The notes under the pieces are model-generated. The model made no database searches. It was not told the origin of the DNA and saw nothing but the letters and a program-made list of their open reading frames with translations. The translations under genes were made by a program, and so were the position numbers. DNA of 7,090 nucleotides from Alphaproteobacteria bacterium. GTDB taxonomy: Bacteria > Pseudomonadota > Alphaproteobacteria > UBA7887. The DNA lies in contig JANQOH010000432.1 of NCBI GenBank assembly GCA_028289725.1, forward strand, positions 1-7,090, given 5' to 3'. This document shows, piece after piece, positions 1 through 5,901 of this stretch; within the stretch, counting starts at the first letter, position 1; every line of letters begins with the position of its first letter.

Positions 1-33
1 ATCGTCCGCGCGGTTTTGACCTGACGGCCTTGG

Positions 34-471
34 CTAGAGGGAGCTGAGGACCTCGGCGCCACGCGACACGATGACCATCAAAACAGCGACGGCCGTGATC
101 AACACGACACCGAGCGCCGCGAGACTAAAGGTCGACATGGGCTTCTTCGCCGATTGGGCGTTCTGTTGGCGCGCGATGCCGCCTTGCGGCTTGGCCGCAG
201 CCGGCGCAGGGGCTTTCGCCGGCGCAGGCTTGGGCTTTTTCAGCTCGACCGGTTTGCCGCTCTCGCGAGTGGTGTCGTACAGCACGACCTCCGAGGACTG
301 GTTCGTGTCCTCGTTGTAGGTTTCGCAGATAACTTTGACGCCCGTGATATGCGGCTCCCGATAGAGCAAACGGGCATCCTTCAGCGCCTCTTCCTTCGAA
401 GCCCCATCGTACACGCGGTCGATATTCCAATCGCCTTTGCTGAGGGCATGCAGCTCATATGTGACTTTCAT
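34..471 (-). CDS. Small tail-anchored membrane protein of unknown function
   Basis: This 145-residue protein has a soluble N-terminal part of about 75 residues (begins MKVTYELHAL, with a DGASKEEALKDAR helix and a KVICETYNEDTN strand region). A low-complexity linker rich in Ala, Pro and Lys follows at about residues 78-96, and then a single hydrophobic helix at about 113-135 with a short tail. There is no N-terminal signal peptide, so the likely topology is a cytoplasmic domain tethered by a C-terminal anchor (inference). The start is supported by GAGG at 480-483, 8 bases before the ATG; the stop is TAG. The N-terminal pattern (YE...W.ID.VYD..S..EA..DA) recalls small uncharacterised proteins I associate with Alphaproteobacteria, but I cannot name a family. 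It is transcribed away from the pirin operon on the same strand, 180 bases downstream of it, so it probably has its own promoter. The reading frame is trustworthy; the function is unknown. Confidence 0.8.
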   Translation of the reverse strand: MKVTYELHALSKGDWNIDRVYDGASKEEALKDARLLYREPHITGVKVICETYNEDTNQSSEVVLYDTTRESGKPVELKKPKPAPAKAPAPAAAKPQGGIARQQNAQSAKKPMSTFSLAALGVVLITAVAVLMVIVSRGAEVLSSL

Positions 472-651
472 ATCTCGATCCTCAAATCATCGCCCTAAGC
501 AACTGAAATTGCTTAATTATTAGGAATCAATCTGTTGTGCAACCTATGAATACTGTGGCTCAATATAGGTCGCTAAACCGTTGCGCCCATTGTTGCTTCT
601 CCGTAATGCTCGGAGGTGTCAGACCGACGGCCGGGTGGAAAGACTGGCGGC
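472..651. other. AT-rich intergenic spacer between the pirin gene and the small membrane protein gene
   Basis: This 180-base spacer lies downstream of the pirin stop and upstream of the small membrane protein, both on the minus strand. The part from about 505 to 575 is clearly richer in A and T than the surrounding genes, as expected of a promoter region. Read on the minus strand, TTGCAC (545-540) lies 15 bases from AATAAT (524-519). This could be a weak -35/-10 pair, but the spacing is short and the -35 poor. The spacer also holds the inverted repeat at 496-515. I see no convincing terminator for the pirin operon and no tRNA-like fold. Confidence 0.45.
496..515. repeat. Perfect 7-bp inverted repeat upstream of the small membrane protein gene
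   Basis: TAAGCAA (496-502) and TTGCTTA (509-515) are exact reverse complements separated by the 6-base spacer CTGAAA. The repeat is centred about 34 bases upstream of the minus-strand ATG at 471. It could be a dimeric repressor operator placed over or near the promoter, or a weak hairpin in the 5' leader. It lacks a flanking T-run, and the stem is too AT-rich for a good terminator. The repeat is seen directly; the operator role is inference. Confidence 0.5.
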
Positions 652-1521
652 CTACAAACGGCCCGCGCGCATGTCTTCGAAGGCCTGCATAACTTCTTCG
701 CGCGTGTTCATGACGAACGGTCCGTAGCGCGCAATCGGTTCGCTTAACGGCGTGGCCGCGAGAAGCAAGAACCGGGCGCCGTTTTCTGCCGCTTCGGCTT
801 GCACGCTGTCGCCGGCGCCGAAAACGCCCAAATTGCCGGTTTCGATCCGACTGGATTTGGAACCGGCGTGAACGACGAGGCTGCCGTCGTAGACATAGAC
901 AAAGCCATTGGCCGTGCTCGAGAGCGGCTCTTCGAACCGGCCGTTCGATGGAAGCGTCACGTCGAAATAAGTGGGCGCGGTGGTGACGTCCCCCACCGGG
1001 CCGGCGGTGCCCTGGCTTGTTTTGCCGGCAATCACGCGAAGTCGCGTCCCTCCGTCGCGGTCTTCTTCCGGGATTTCAGTGCGATCAAACTCCTGGTATG
1101 CCGCAGGCTTCATTTTTTCCGCCGCGGGCAAATTGATCCAGAGCTGAAAACCCCACATCAAGCCGTCTTCTTGTTCTGGCATCTCCGAATGGACGATACC
1201 GCGGCCGGCGGTCATCCATTGAACGCCGCCAGCGTCAATCACCCCGGAATGCCCCTTATTGTCGCTATGGCGCAGGCGGCCGGCCAGCATGTAGGTCACG
1301 GTCTCGAAACCGCGATGCGGATGGTCCGGAAAGCCGGCGATATAGTCGTCCGGCTGGTCCGATTTGAACTCGTCGAGCAAGAGGAACGGGTCGTGATTGT
1401 CGAATGTGGGCTGGCCGATGACGCGATTGAGCCGGACACCGGCGCCATCGGACGCCGGCATCCCCTCTATGACGCGAAGAATTGGCCGAAAGGTGGGGGC
1501 CGTCCCCGTTGCGTCGGTCAT
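652..1521 (-). CDS. Pirin family protein (bicupin metalloprotein)
   Basis: Two-domain cupin of the pirin family, about 289 residues, the normal length. The N-terminal cupin carries the conserved metal-binding set, HPH within DHPHRGFETVTYML and HSEMP within GRGIVHSEMPEQ; counted from the ATG these are about His67, His69, His111 and Glu113, matching the Fe ligands of human pirin. WGFQLWINLP, which joins the two cupin halves, and the C-terminal GPFVMNT pattern are also typical. Some bacterial and human pirins have quercetin 2,3-dioxygenase activity and others regulate through protein contacts; which applies here cannot be told. ATG at 1521 is chosen. An in-frame GTG directly before it (1524) is equally served by AGAGGA at 1531-1536. 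That ribosome binding site overlaps the TAG stop of the upstream yjbQ, indicating coupled translation as the third gene of the operon. Family assignment is firm; activity is open. Confidence 0.95.
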   Translation of the reverse strand: MTDATGTAPTFRPILRVIEGMPASDGAGVRLNRVIGQPTFDNHDPFLLLDEFKSDQPDDYIAGFPDHPHRGFETVTYMLAGRLRHSDNKGHSGVIDAGGVQWMTAGRGIVHSEMPEQEDGLMWGFQLWINLPAAEKMKPAAYQEFDRTEIPEEDRDGGTRLRVIAGKTSQGTAGPVGDVTTAPTYFDVTLPSNGRFEEPLSSTANGFVYVYDGSLVVHAGSKSSRIETGNLGVFGAGDSVQAEAAENGARFLLLAATPLSEPIARYGPFVMNTREEVMQAFEDMRAGRL

Positions 1522-1534
1522 CACGTCCTATCCT

Positions 1535-1954
1535 CTACACGCCCAAAACGTGCAGCACCAATTCCCGGCTATGTGGCGCCACGCGGTGTTCGAAAAGATA
1601 GATACCTTGCCACGTTCCGAGCGTCATCTTCGCATCGCGAATCGGGACCGACAGGTGTGTCTGGGTCAACGCGCCGCGGATATGCGCCGGCATATCGTCC
1701 GGCCCTTCGGAGCGATGCTCGTACAACTGAGGATCATCGGGCACCAGGCGCGCCATAAAGGCCTCGAGGTCACGCTGGACCGCGGGGTCGGCATTCTCTT
1801 GAATGATCAGTGACGCCGAGGTGTGCCGAATGAAGACGGTAAGCATGCCTTGCCGTATGGATTGGTCGGCGAGCCAAAGCGCGATCGCGTCCGTGATCTC
1901 GTACAAGCCTTTGCCGTCGGTTCGTATCGTTATGGCGTGTTGCGCTTGCTTCAT
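1535..1954 (-). CDS. yjbQ: YjbQ/UPF0047 family protein (possible secondary thiamine-phosphate synthase)
   Basis: This 139-residue protein covers the whole UPF0047 (YjbQ) fold. Hallmarks in order are IRHTSASLIIQENADP (about 42-57), H80 before EGPDDMPAHI (83-92), and LGTWQGIYLFEHR (112-124). The conserved His and Asp/Glu residues form the family's presumed active site. E. coli YjbQ overproduction can replace thiamine-phosphate synthase, hence the common name, but the physiological reaction is not settled. A longer open frame runs upstream to 2179, but that part is the antisense-like overlap of the preceding gene and has no family similarity. The ATG at 1954 shares an ATGA overlap with the stop of the DUF123 gene, which fixes the start and points to translational coupling. 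The TAG stop is embedded in the ribosome binding site of the pirin gene. The enzyme's core motifs look intact. Confidence 0.95.
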   Translation of the reverse strand: MKQAQHAITIRTDGKGLYEITDAIALWLADQSIRQGMLTVFIRHTSASLIIQENADPAVQRDLEAFMARLVPDDPQLYEHRSEGPDDMPAHIRGALTQTHLSVPIRDAKMTLGTWQGIYLFEHRVAPHSRELVLHVLGV

Positions 1955-2361
1955 AGGTCCGGGCCCTCGACGCGCACCAAGTGCGATGGGCAACTTCGGC
2001 AATCGGAGCTGCCAAATCCGAGAACCGGTATCGATACCCGCCCCGTGGCTAGCAAGCGGGTCAGTAAACCACACTCTGTTTCGCCGGAATGCGGCGAGGC
2101 TGCAAGCCCGACCGCAACGCCGGTCAACCAATCCACGTGCCAATGTTTGCGCTTGTCCTGTCGCAAATGGCGTGCGCAACGTGCGCGAATGCCGCCCGGT
2201 CCATGCGCGCTACCCACATAGCAATAGTGACCGGGCGCCAAAAATCCCGTGAAACGGTGCGACGGCAATCGCGCTGGTTTGTCGATGTCGATCTTCAACG
2301 CGTACGCCCCAGGCAAGTCCGGAAGCGTGTCCGCAGAGGTTGTCCAGGCAAATTCCATCAT
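1951..2361 (-). CDS. DUF123 / GIY-YIG-like nuclease-domain protein
   Basis: This 136-residue protein matches the DUF123 family, a distant GIY-YIG-like group also found attached to some endonuclease III proteins. Visible motifs are GAYAL (18-22), standing for the GIY element; YCYVGSAHGPGG (46-57), for the YIG element; Arg59 and Arg61 with RHLR (64-67); HWHVDWL (73-79); Glu96 in ETECGL; and the C-terminal GFGSSDCRSCPSHL (115-128) with two close cysteines. These residues suggest nucleic acid binding or cleavage, but no activity is well established for stand-alone members. Two adjacent in-frame ATGs (2361 and 2358) could start it, and the upstream AGGG is only a fair ribosome binding site. It is the first gene of a minus-strand operon and overlaps yjbQ by four bases. 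Its start lies 40 bases from the divergent secreted-protein gene. The domain call is strong; the function is inferred. Confidence 0.9.
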   Translation of the reverse strand: MMEFAWTTSADTLPDLPGAYALKIDIDKPARLPSHRFTGFLAPGHYCYVGSAHGPGGIRARCARHLRQDKRKHWHVDWLTGVAVGLAASPHSGETECGLLTRLLATGRVSIPVLGFGSSDCRSCPSHLVRVEGPDL

Positions 2362-2401
2362 CGCATCATAACCCTGCTGTCAGACAAAGGGAGAAGGGCG
2401 C
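2362..2401. promoter_or_regulatory. Short divergent intergenic region
   Basis: Only 40 bases separate the divergent starts of the DUF123 gene and the secreted-protein gene, and about 12 of them are the ribosome binding site of the latter. Two separate promoters cannot fit here, so at least one must reach into a neighbouring coding sequence. I see no strong -35/-10 pair on either strand. Confidence 0.35.
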
Positions 2402-3238
2402 ATGCCTCTGCGGAGACGCTGGTCGATCATCGGAGTCTGGGCGGCCGTGCTTATGGCGTGGCCCGTGTCCGCACAGGACAATATTTACGGCGGCTATGGT
2501 CCGGGCGTTGCGATGGCTTCAGCCGGCCGCGCCGATGGCCGTTGGTTCGTCGAAGATCCATGGATTGCAACCCGCAACAAACTTCTCCGGTGTTGTCCAG
2601 CCGTGTCGATCGGCACTTGCGCGGCGCGGAGCATTGGGCGGCTCCCCGACCGATACAGCCTGCGCATCAAGCGATTGGGTCGGATTGACGGCCAGCGGTT
2701 CGGGTTTCTCCGGTATCGCCGTGAGACGCTGTTTCGCGATCCGGCATTTGCTGGTGTCGACCCCGACGCCCAGCCTTACTTCTCTTGCCGCGCCAGTCGG
2801 ACGTTGATTGTGAAAGACCTTGGACCGGACCGTCTGCAAGTCGTCTGGGAGGGCTTGCAGGACGAGCTATCGCATCGTCTGTCGACTATCGAGCTTCATG
2901 ACATCGGGCCGGACACCATTCTCGCCTTTACCTATTGTGTCGATGGGACCGGCGGATGTTGGCAGGAATTGTTCGTAAAATCGGCCGACGCGCCCTGGCG
3001 GCCCTTGGAAAAGGATGAAAGCTGGACTGCGGTCTACGCCGATTTGCCGGCGGGGTTCAGCTTGCACAAAAGCGGCTCGATCGATTTCGCGACCATGACT
3101 TGGGCGCGCGCCATGGCGCGCGAGGATGACCCAAACTGTTGCCCATCCGGCGCCATCAACATGAAACTCGCCATACGAAATGGGCGGCTTTCTATTCAGT
3201 CACATGAATTCGTTATAGAGGCGGAGGCGCGCGAATAA
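2402..3238 (+). CDS. Secreted cysteine-rich protein of unknown function
   Basis: This 278-residue protein begins with a classical Sec signal peptide: MPLRRR, a hydrophobic core (about residues 8-20) and a VSA cleavage site after residue 24, so the mature chain should be periplasmic or exported. It is not a lipoprotein, because no lipobox cysteine is present. The mature part has eight cysteines (64, 65, 73, 129, 179, 186, 246, 247), including two CCP motifs, RCCPAV and NCCPSG, which would suit disulfide bonding in the periplasm. The second sits in a DPNCCPSG turn followed by a beta-rich end (KLAIRNGRLSIQS), a pattern I associate with small secreted proteins but not with a known activity. A strong purine-rich ribosome binding site (AAAGGGAGAAGG, 2385-2396) precedes the ATG. 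It is alone on its strand, divergent from the DUF123 operon and convergent with hemN. I do not recognise a family; the open frame and secretion signal are convincing. Confidence 0.82.
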   Translation: MPLRRRWSIIGVWAAVLMAWPVSAQDNIYGGYGPGVAMASAGRADGRWFVEDPWIATRNKLLRCCPAVSIGTCAARSIGRLPDRYSLRIKRLGRIDGQRFGFLRYRRETLFRDPAFAGVDPDAQPYFSCRASRTLIVKDLGPDRLQVVWEGLQDELSHRLSTIELHDIGPDTILAFTYCVDGTGGCWQELFVKSADAPWRPLEKDESWTAVYADLPAGFSLHKSGSIDFATMTWARAMAREDDPNCCPSGAINMKLAIRNGRLSIQSHEFVIEAEARE

Positions 3239-3275
3239 CGCATACAGCCATGGAGGCGCAGTGCCGCTGGTCGAC

Positions 3276-4625
3276 TCAAACGGCGCGCGCATGCCGACCT
3301 GAACCGTGATCAAGATAGGCGTCGAAGCAAGCGGCAACGGATCGGATATAAGGTTGGCCGGCCCGCGTGACTCGGACTGTCTCTGCTTCAACCTCGACCA
3401 AACCATCTTTGGCGAGTTCGCAGAGAGCGTCATACGCGTCCGCTAGCGCTTCGAACGGCTGGCCGAATTGCGTCCGGACAGCCTCTGTATCGACGGCATA
3501 GTCACACATCAACCGCTCAATGATGGCGCGACGTAAGCGGTCTTCGGCGCTGATTGCGACGCCGCGCGTGATCGGCAACTGGCCGGCCTCCACCGCGTCG
3601 CGATAGACCCTCAGATCGTCGGTGTTCTGCGCATAGCCTTCGGGCAGCGCGCTGATTGAAGAGACACCCAGACCGATTAGGCGATCCGCGTCATCCGTGG
3701 TGTAGCCTTGGAAGTTGCGATGGAGCGTTCCGCTGTCGAAGGCGCGGACCATCGGATCGCTTGGCGCCGCGAAATGGTCCATGCCGATGCGTCGATATCC
3801 GTGCTGGACCAACCGATCAGCGGCTGCGGTGGCTTGCGCCATGCGCGCGCTCGCGCCCGGCAGGGCCGCTTCCTCGATCATTTTTTGATGGCTTTTCATC
3901 CACGGGACATGCGCGTAACCGAACACGGTCACCCGATCCGGTTTGAGCGCCACGACGGTGTCGATGGTCCGCAGCAAATCGGCGACCGTTTGATGCGGCA
4001 AGCCATACATAAGGTCAAAGTTGATCGCATGGATTCCGGACGCGCGGAGCAAGCCGACAGTGTCTGAAATCTGTTCCAACGGCTGTACGCGGTTGATGGC
4101 CGCCTGGACTTTAGGCGCGAGTTCCTGGACTCCCAGGCTCGCGCGGGTCACGCCTGCGTCTCCCAGCGCCTTCGCTTTCGTGGCGTCAAGGCTTCGTGGG
4201 TCGATCTCGACCGCGACTTCCGCGCCCGGCAGGAGCGTGAACCGATCGCTCAGCGCCCGGCTCAACATCAGGAAATCATCGGCGCCCAACGTGGTCGGCG
4301 TGCCGCCACCCCAATGGATGTGGCTGACTTCTCCCTGCGGGCCAATCGCGTCCGCGACCAGCGCAATCTCCTTTCGCAAGACGTCGGCGTAAGCGTGGAT
4401 CCGTTCCGGACGGTTCGCCACCAGCGCATTGCACCCGCAATACCAGCAAAGGCGCTGGCAATAGGGCACATGCAAGTAGAGAGAAAGACGGCTGGACCTT
4501 GGGATCTCAGCGAGCCAATGGCGGTAAGTTTCGGCATTCACCCCCGCATGAAAATGCGGTGCTGTCGGATAGCTGGTATAGCGAGGAACGCGCGCGCGGG
4601 CATATTTGGCGACAAGATCGACCAT
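3276..4625 (-). CDS. hemN: Oxygen-independent coproporphyrinogen III oxidase HemN (radical SAM)
   Basis: HemN converts coproporphyrinogen III to protoporphyrinogen IX by two oxidative decarboxylations without oxygen, in the cytoplasmic heme (and bacteriochlorophyll) pathway. The 449-residue length fits the family. The radical SAM cluster motif is CQRLCWYCGC, with Cys56, Cys60 and Cys63 as [4Fe-4S] ligands and Cys65 as the extra conserved cysteine. Tyr55, GGGTP (106-110), Glu140, Gln167, Arg179 and Asp204 fit the E. coli HemN SAM-binding residues. GMDHFA (281-286) and NFQGYTT (304-310) separate true HemN from HemW-like homologues, and a HemN C-terminal domain follows. The N-terminal VPRYTSYPTAPHF is also characteristic. 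ATG at 4625 is preceded by AGGACGG (4639-4633). A possible FNR-like box lies upstream at 4660-4673, which would suit induction under low oxygen. The gene is convergent with the secreted-protein gene (37-base gap) and divergent from the dehydrogenase. Confidence 0.97.
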   Translation of the reverse strand: MVDLVAKYARARVPRYTSYPTAPHFHAGVNAETYRHWLAEIPRSSRLSLYLHVPYCQRLCWYCGCNALVANRPERIHAYADVLRKEIALVADAIGPQGEVSHIHWGGGTPTTLGADDFLMLSRALSDRFTLLPGAEVAVEIDPRSLDATKAKALGDAGVTRASLGVQELAPKVQAAINRVQPLEQISDTVGLLRASGIHAINFDLMYGLPHQTVADLLRTIDTVVALKPDRVTVFGYAHVPWMKSHQKMIEEAALPGASARMAQATAAADRLVQHGYRRIGMDHFAAPSDPMVRAFDSGTLHRNFQGYTTDDADRLIGLGVSSISALPEGYAQNTDDLRVYRDAVEAGQLPITRGVAISAEDRLRRAIIERLMCDYAVDTEAVRTQFGQPFEALADAYDALCELAKDGLVEVEAETVRVTRAGQPYIRSVAACFDAYLDHGSGRHARAV

Positions 4626-4659
4626 GGCCCAACCGTCCTATCTCGGGCGCGTGCCGTCC

Positions 4660-4673
4660 TTGATCCATGTCAG
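4660..4673 (-). promoter_or_regulatory. Possible FNR/FnrL-type box upstream of hemN
   Basis: Read on the minus strand the site is CTGAC-ATGG-ATCAA, which matches the FNR consensus TTGAT-N4-ATCAA at 8 of 10 defined bases, with one half-site perfect. It is centred about 41 bases upstream of the hemN start codon. Control of hemN by FNR-family regulators is established in several Proteobacteria, which makes the match plausible. The exact placement relative to a transcription start is unknown, so it could activate or repress. Confidence 0.4.
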
Positions 4674-4731
4674 GGCCGCGTCGTTACGATATCGGCTAAT
4701 GCCTGGCGTGATTGTCCCAGAGCTAATCGGT

Positions 4732-4743
4732 CGCAAACTTGCG
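4732..4743. repeat. 12-bp palindrome upstream of the dehydrogenase operon
   Basis: CGCAA (4732-4736) and TTGCG (4739-4743) are exact reverse complements around the dinucleotide AC. The site is centred about 105 bases upstream of the chosen ATG at 4843 and overlaps the putative -35 TTGCGT. It could be the operator of a catabolic regulator such as a LacI- or GntR-type protein, but no regulator gene lies in this window. Short palindromes of this size also occur by chance. Confidence 0.35.
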
Positions 4744-4842
4744 TATGTCCCGGATTCCATTGTAACCGATGGGGGCACCGCGCCTTAACCCGCTCATGAT
4801 GGTCGGGACGGGCGCCGGATCTGGAGGATGGAAGAGGGCGGT

Positions 4843-5895
4843 ATGTCGCAGAATTCGTGGCGCATGATTTATTTCGACCTTTGGACGCACGAAGCGGGCC
4901 GGACCATGGTCGAACAAGCGCCGGATATCGAGATGGTTCGCTTGGAGCGCGCTCTGCCTGCCGAGGATATCTGGCCCCAAATTGCCGAAATTCACGGTTA
5001 TCAGATTGGCTCGGCTCGGCAGGAACTGCCCCAGCATTTGCATGGCACCGCCGAGTTTCTGGCGCGTTGCCCGAACCTGTTGGCAATTTCCGCTGACGGC
5101 GCTGGCGTCGACACGTTGGACATCGACGCTTGCACGCAGGCGGGTGTGATCGTGGTGAACCAGTCCGGCGGCAATCGGGAAGGGGTCGCGGAACACGCGC
5201 TCGCCCTCATGCTGTCACTCGCAAAACGGATCGGCGAGACTGAGCATGCGTTGCGGCGCGATCGTAATTGGCATCGCAATGATTACCTTGGTAATGACAT
5301 ATTGGGTAAAACGGTCGGCATTATTGGTCTCGGTAATGTCGGGAGCCGCTTGGCGTCAATTTGCCGAACCGCGTTCGACATGCGTGTCCTGGCTTACGAC
5401 CCGTATCTTACCGACGCCGATTTTCACGAGCGCAACGCCGAGAAAGCTTCGTTGGAAGACCTGCTGGCGACTTCGGATTTTGTGCAAATTTGTTGCCCTT
5501 ACACGGCGGAAACCATGGGTATGGTCGGCGAACACGCGTTGTCGCTGATGGCGTCGCACGCCTATTTGGTCTCCACGGCGCGGGGCGGCATTCATGATGA
5601 GAAAGCACTGGAAAAAGCCTTGCGCGACGGACGGATTCGCGGCGCCGGTATGGACGTTTGGGAGGATGAGCCGCCGCCGCTCGATCACCCTCTGCTGGCT
5701 TTCGACACTGTCATCGCGAGTCCGCATACGGCCGGCGTAACCGAGGAGTCCCGGCGCAACATGTCGGTGATTTGCGCCGAACAATGGTTCTCGATTTGCC
5801 GGGGCCAACGGCCCCCGCGCTTGTTGAACCCAGACGTTTGGCCGCGCTACCAGGCCCGTTTCGCCGAGCAGTTCGGCGCCCAGGCGGCGGAGTAG
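4843..5895 (+). CDS. D-2-hydroxyacid dehydrogenase, NAD-dependent
   Basis: Cytoplasmic oxidoreductase of the D-isomer 2-hydroxyacid dehydrogenase family, which interconverts a 2-keto acid and a D-2-hydroxy acid (relatives include phosphoglycerate, D-lactate and glyoxylate/hydroxypyruvate enzymes). At 350 residues it is of normal length. Counted from this start, the Rossmann motif GLGNVG is at 162-167, and the acidic residue ending the second strand (Asp186 in LAYDPY) favours NAD over NADP. The catalytic triad is Arg247 (STARGG), Glu276 (DVWEDEP) and His295 (SPHTAG). The substrate loop near GAGVD and QSGGN is present, but the substrate cannot be read from it. An in-frame ATG at 4828 has GGAGG directly abutting it, which is too close to serve. 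ATG 4843 has GAGGG at 4834-4838 and is preferred, though the spacing is short. It is the first gene of a two-gene operon, with the flavoprotein gene starting 6 bases after its stop. Confidence 0.93.
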   Translation: MSQNSWRMIYFDLWTHEAGRTMVEQAPDIEMVRLERALPAEDIWPQIAEIHGYQIGSARQELPQHLHGTAEFLARCPNLLAISADGAGVDTLDIDACTQAGVIVVNQSGGNREGVAEHALALMLSLAKRIGETEHALRRDRNWHRNDYLGNDILGKTVGIIGLGNVGSRLASICRTAFDMRVLAYDPYLTDADFHERNAEKASLEDLLATSDFVQICCPYTAETMGMVGEHALSLMASHAYLVSTARGGIHDEKALEKALRDGRIRGAGMDVWEDEPPPLDHPLLAFDTVIASPHTAGVTEESRRNMSVICAEQWFSICRGQRPPRLLNPDVWPRYQARFAEQFGAQAAE

Positions 5896-5901
5896 GCCGC
5901 G

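Larger units (their letters stand above)
4626..4842. promoter_or_regulatory. Divergent control region between hemN and the dehydrogenase operon
   Basis: This 217-base region must hold the promoters of hemN (minus) and of the dehydrogenase-flavoprotein operon (plus). On the plus strand, TTGCGT (4739-4744) followed 16 bases later by TGTAAC (4761-4766) is a possible weak promoter. Other visible structures are an FNR-like box (4660-4673), the palindrome CGATATCG (4687-4694), a CGCAA/TTGCG palindrome (4732-4743) and two copies of GCTAAT (4695-4700 and 4722-4727). None alone is decisive. I see no gene in it. Confidence 0.5.

Noticed and set aside
629..652. GGCCG/CGGCC pairing at the end of the pirin gene as a terminator
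   Set aside because: The stem is only 5 bp with a 14-base loop, it overlaps the stop codon, and no T-run follows on the minus strand.
546..692. 48-codon plus-strand open frame in the spacer before the pirin gene end
   Set aside because: It has no ribosome binding site, runs into the antisense of the pirin C-terminus, and shows no recognisable protein features.
799..1758. 319-codon open frame on the plus strand, antisense to the pirin and yjbQ genes
   Set aside because: It opposes two well-recognised genes, has no family-like motifs, and is rich in the Arg, Gly and Ala expected from the complement of GC-rich coding DNA.
1955..2179. Upstream extension of yjbQ giving a 214-residue protein
   Set aside because: The extension runs through the DUF123 gene in another frame and lacks UPF0047 similarity. 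The conserved domain begins just after the ATG at 1954, which has the ATGA overlap.
2089..2688. 199-codon plus-strand open frame across the divergent region
   Set aside because: It is antisense to the DUF123 gene and out of frame with the secreted-protein gene, which has a clear signal peptide and ribosome binding site. Its translation is Arg-rich and unstructured.
4828..4842. Earlier ATG (4828) for the hydroxyacid dehydrogenase
   Set aside because: The GGAGG abuts the ATG with no spacer, so it cannot serve it. The ATG at 4843 has a better placed GAGGG, though the choice is not certain.
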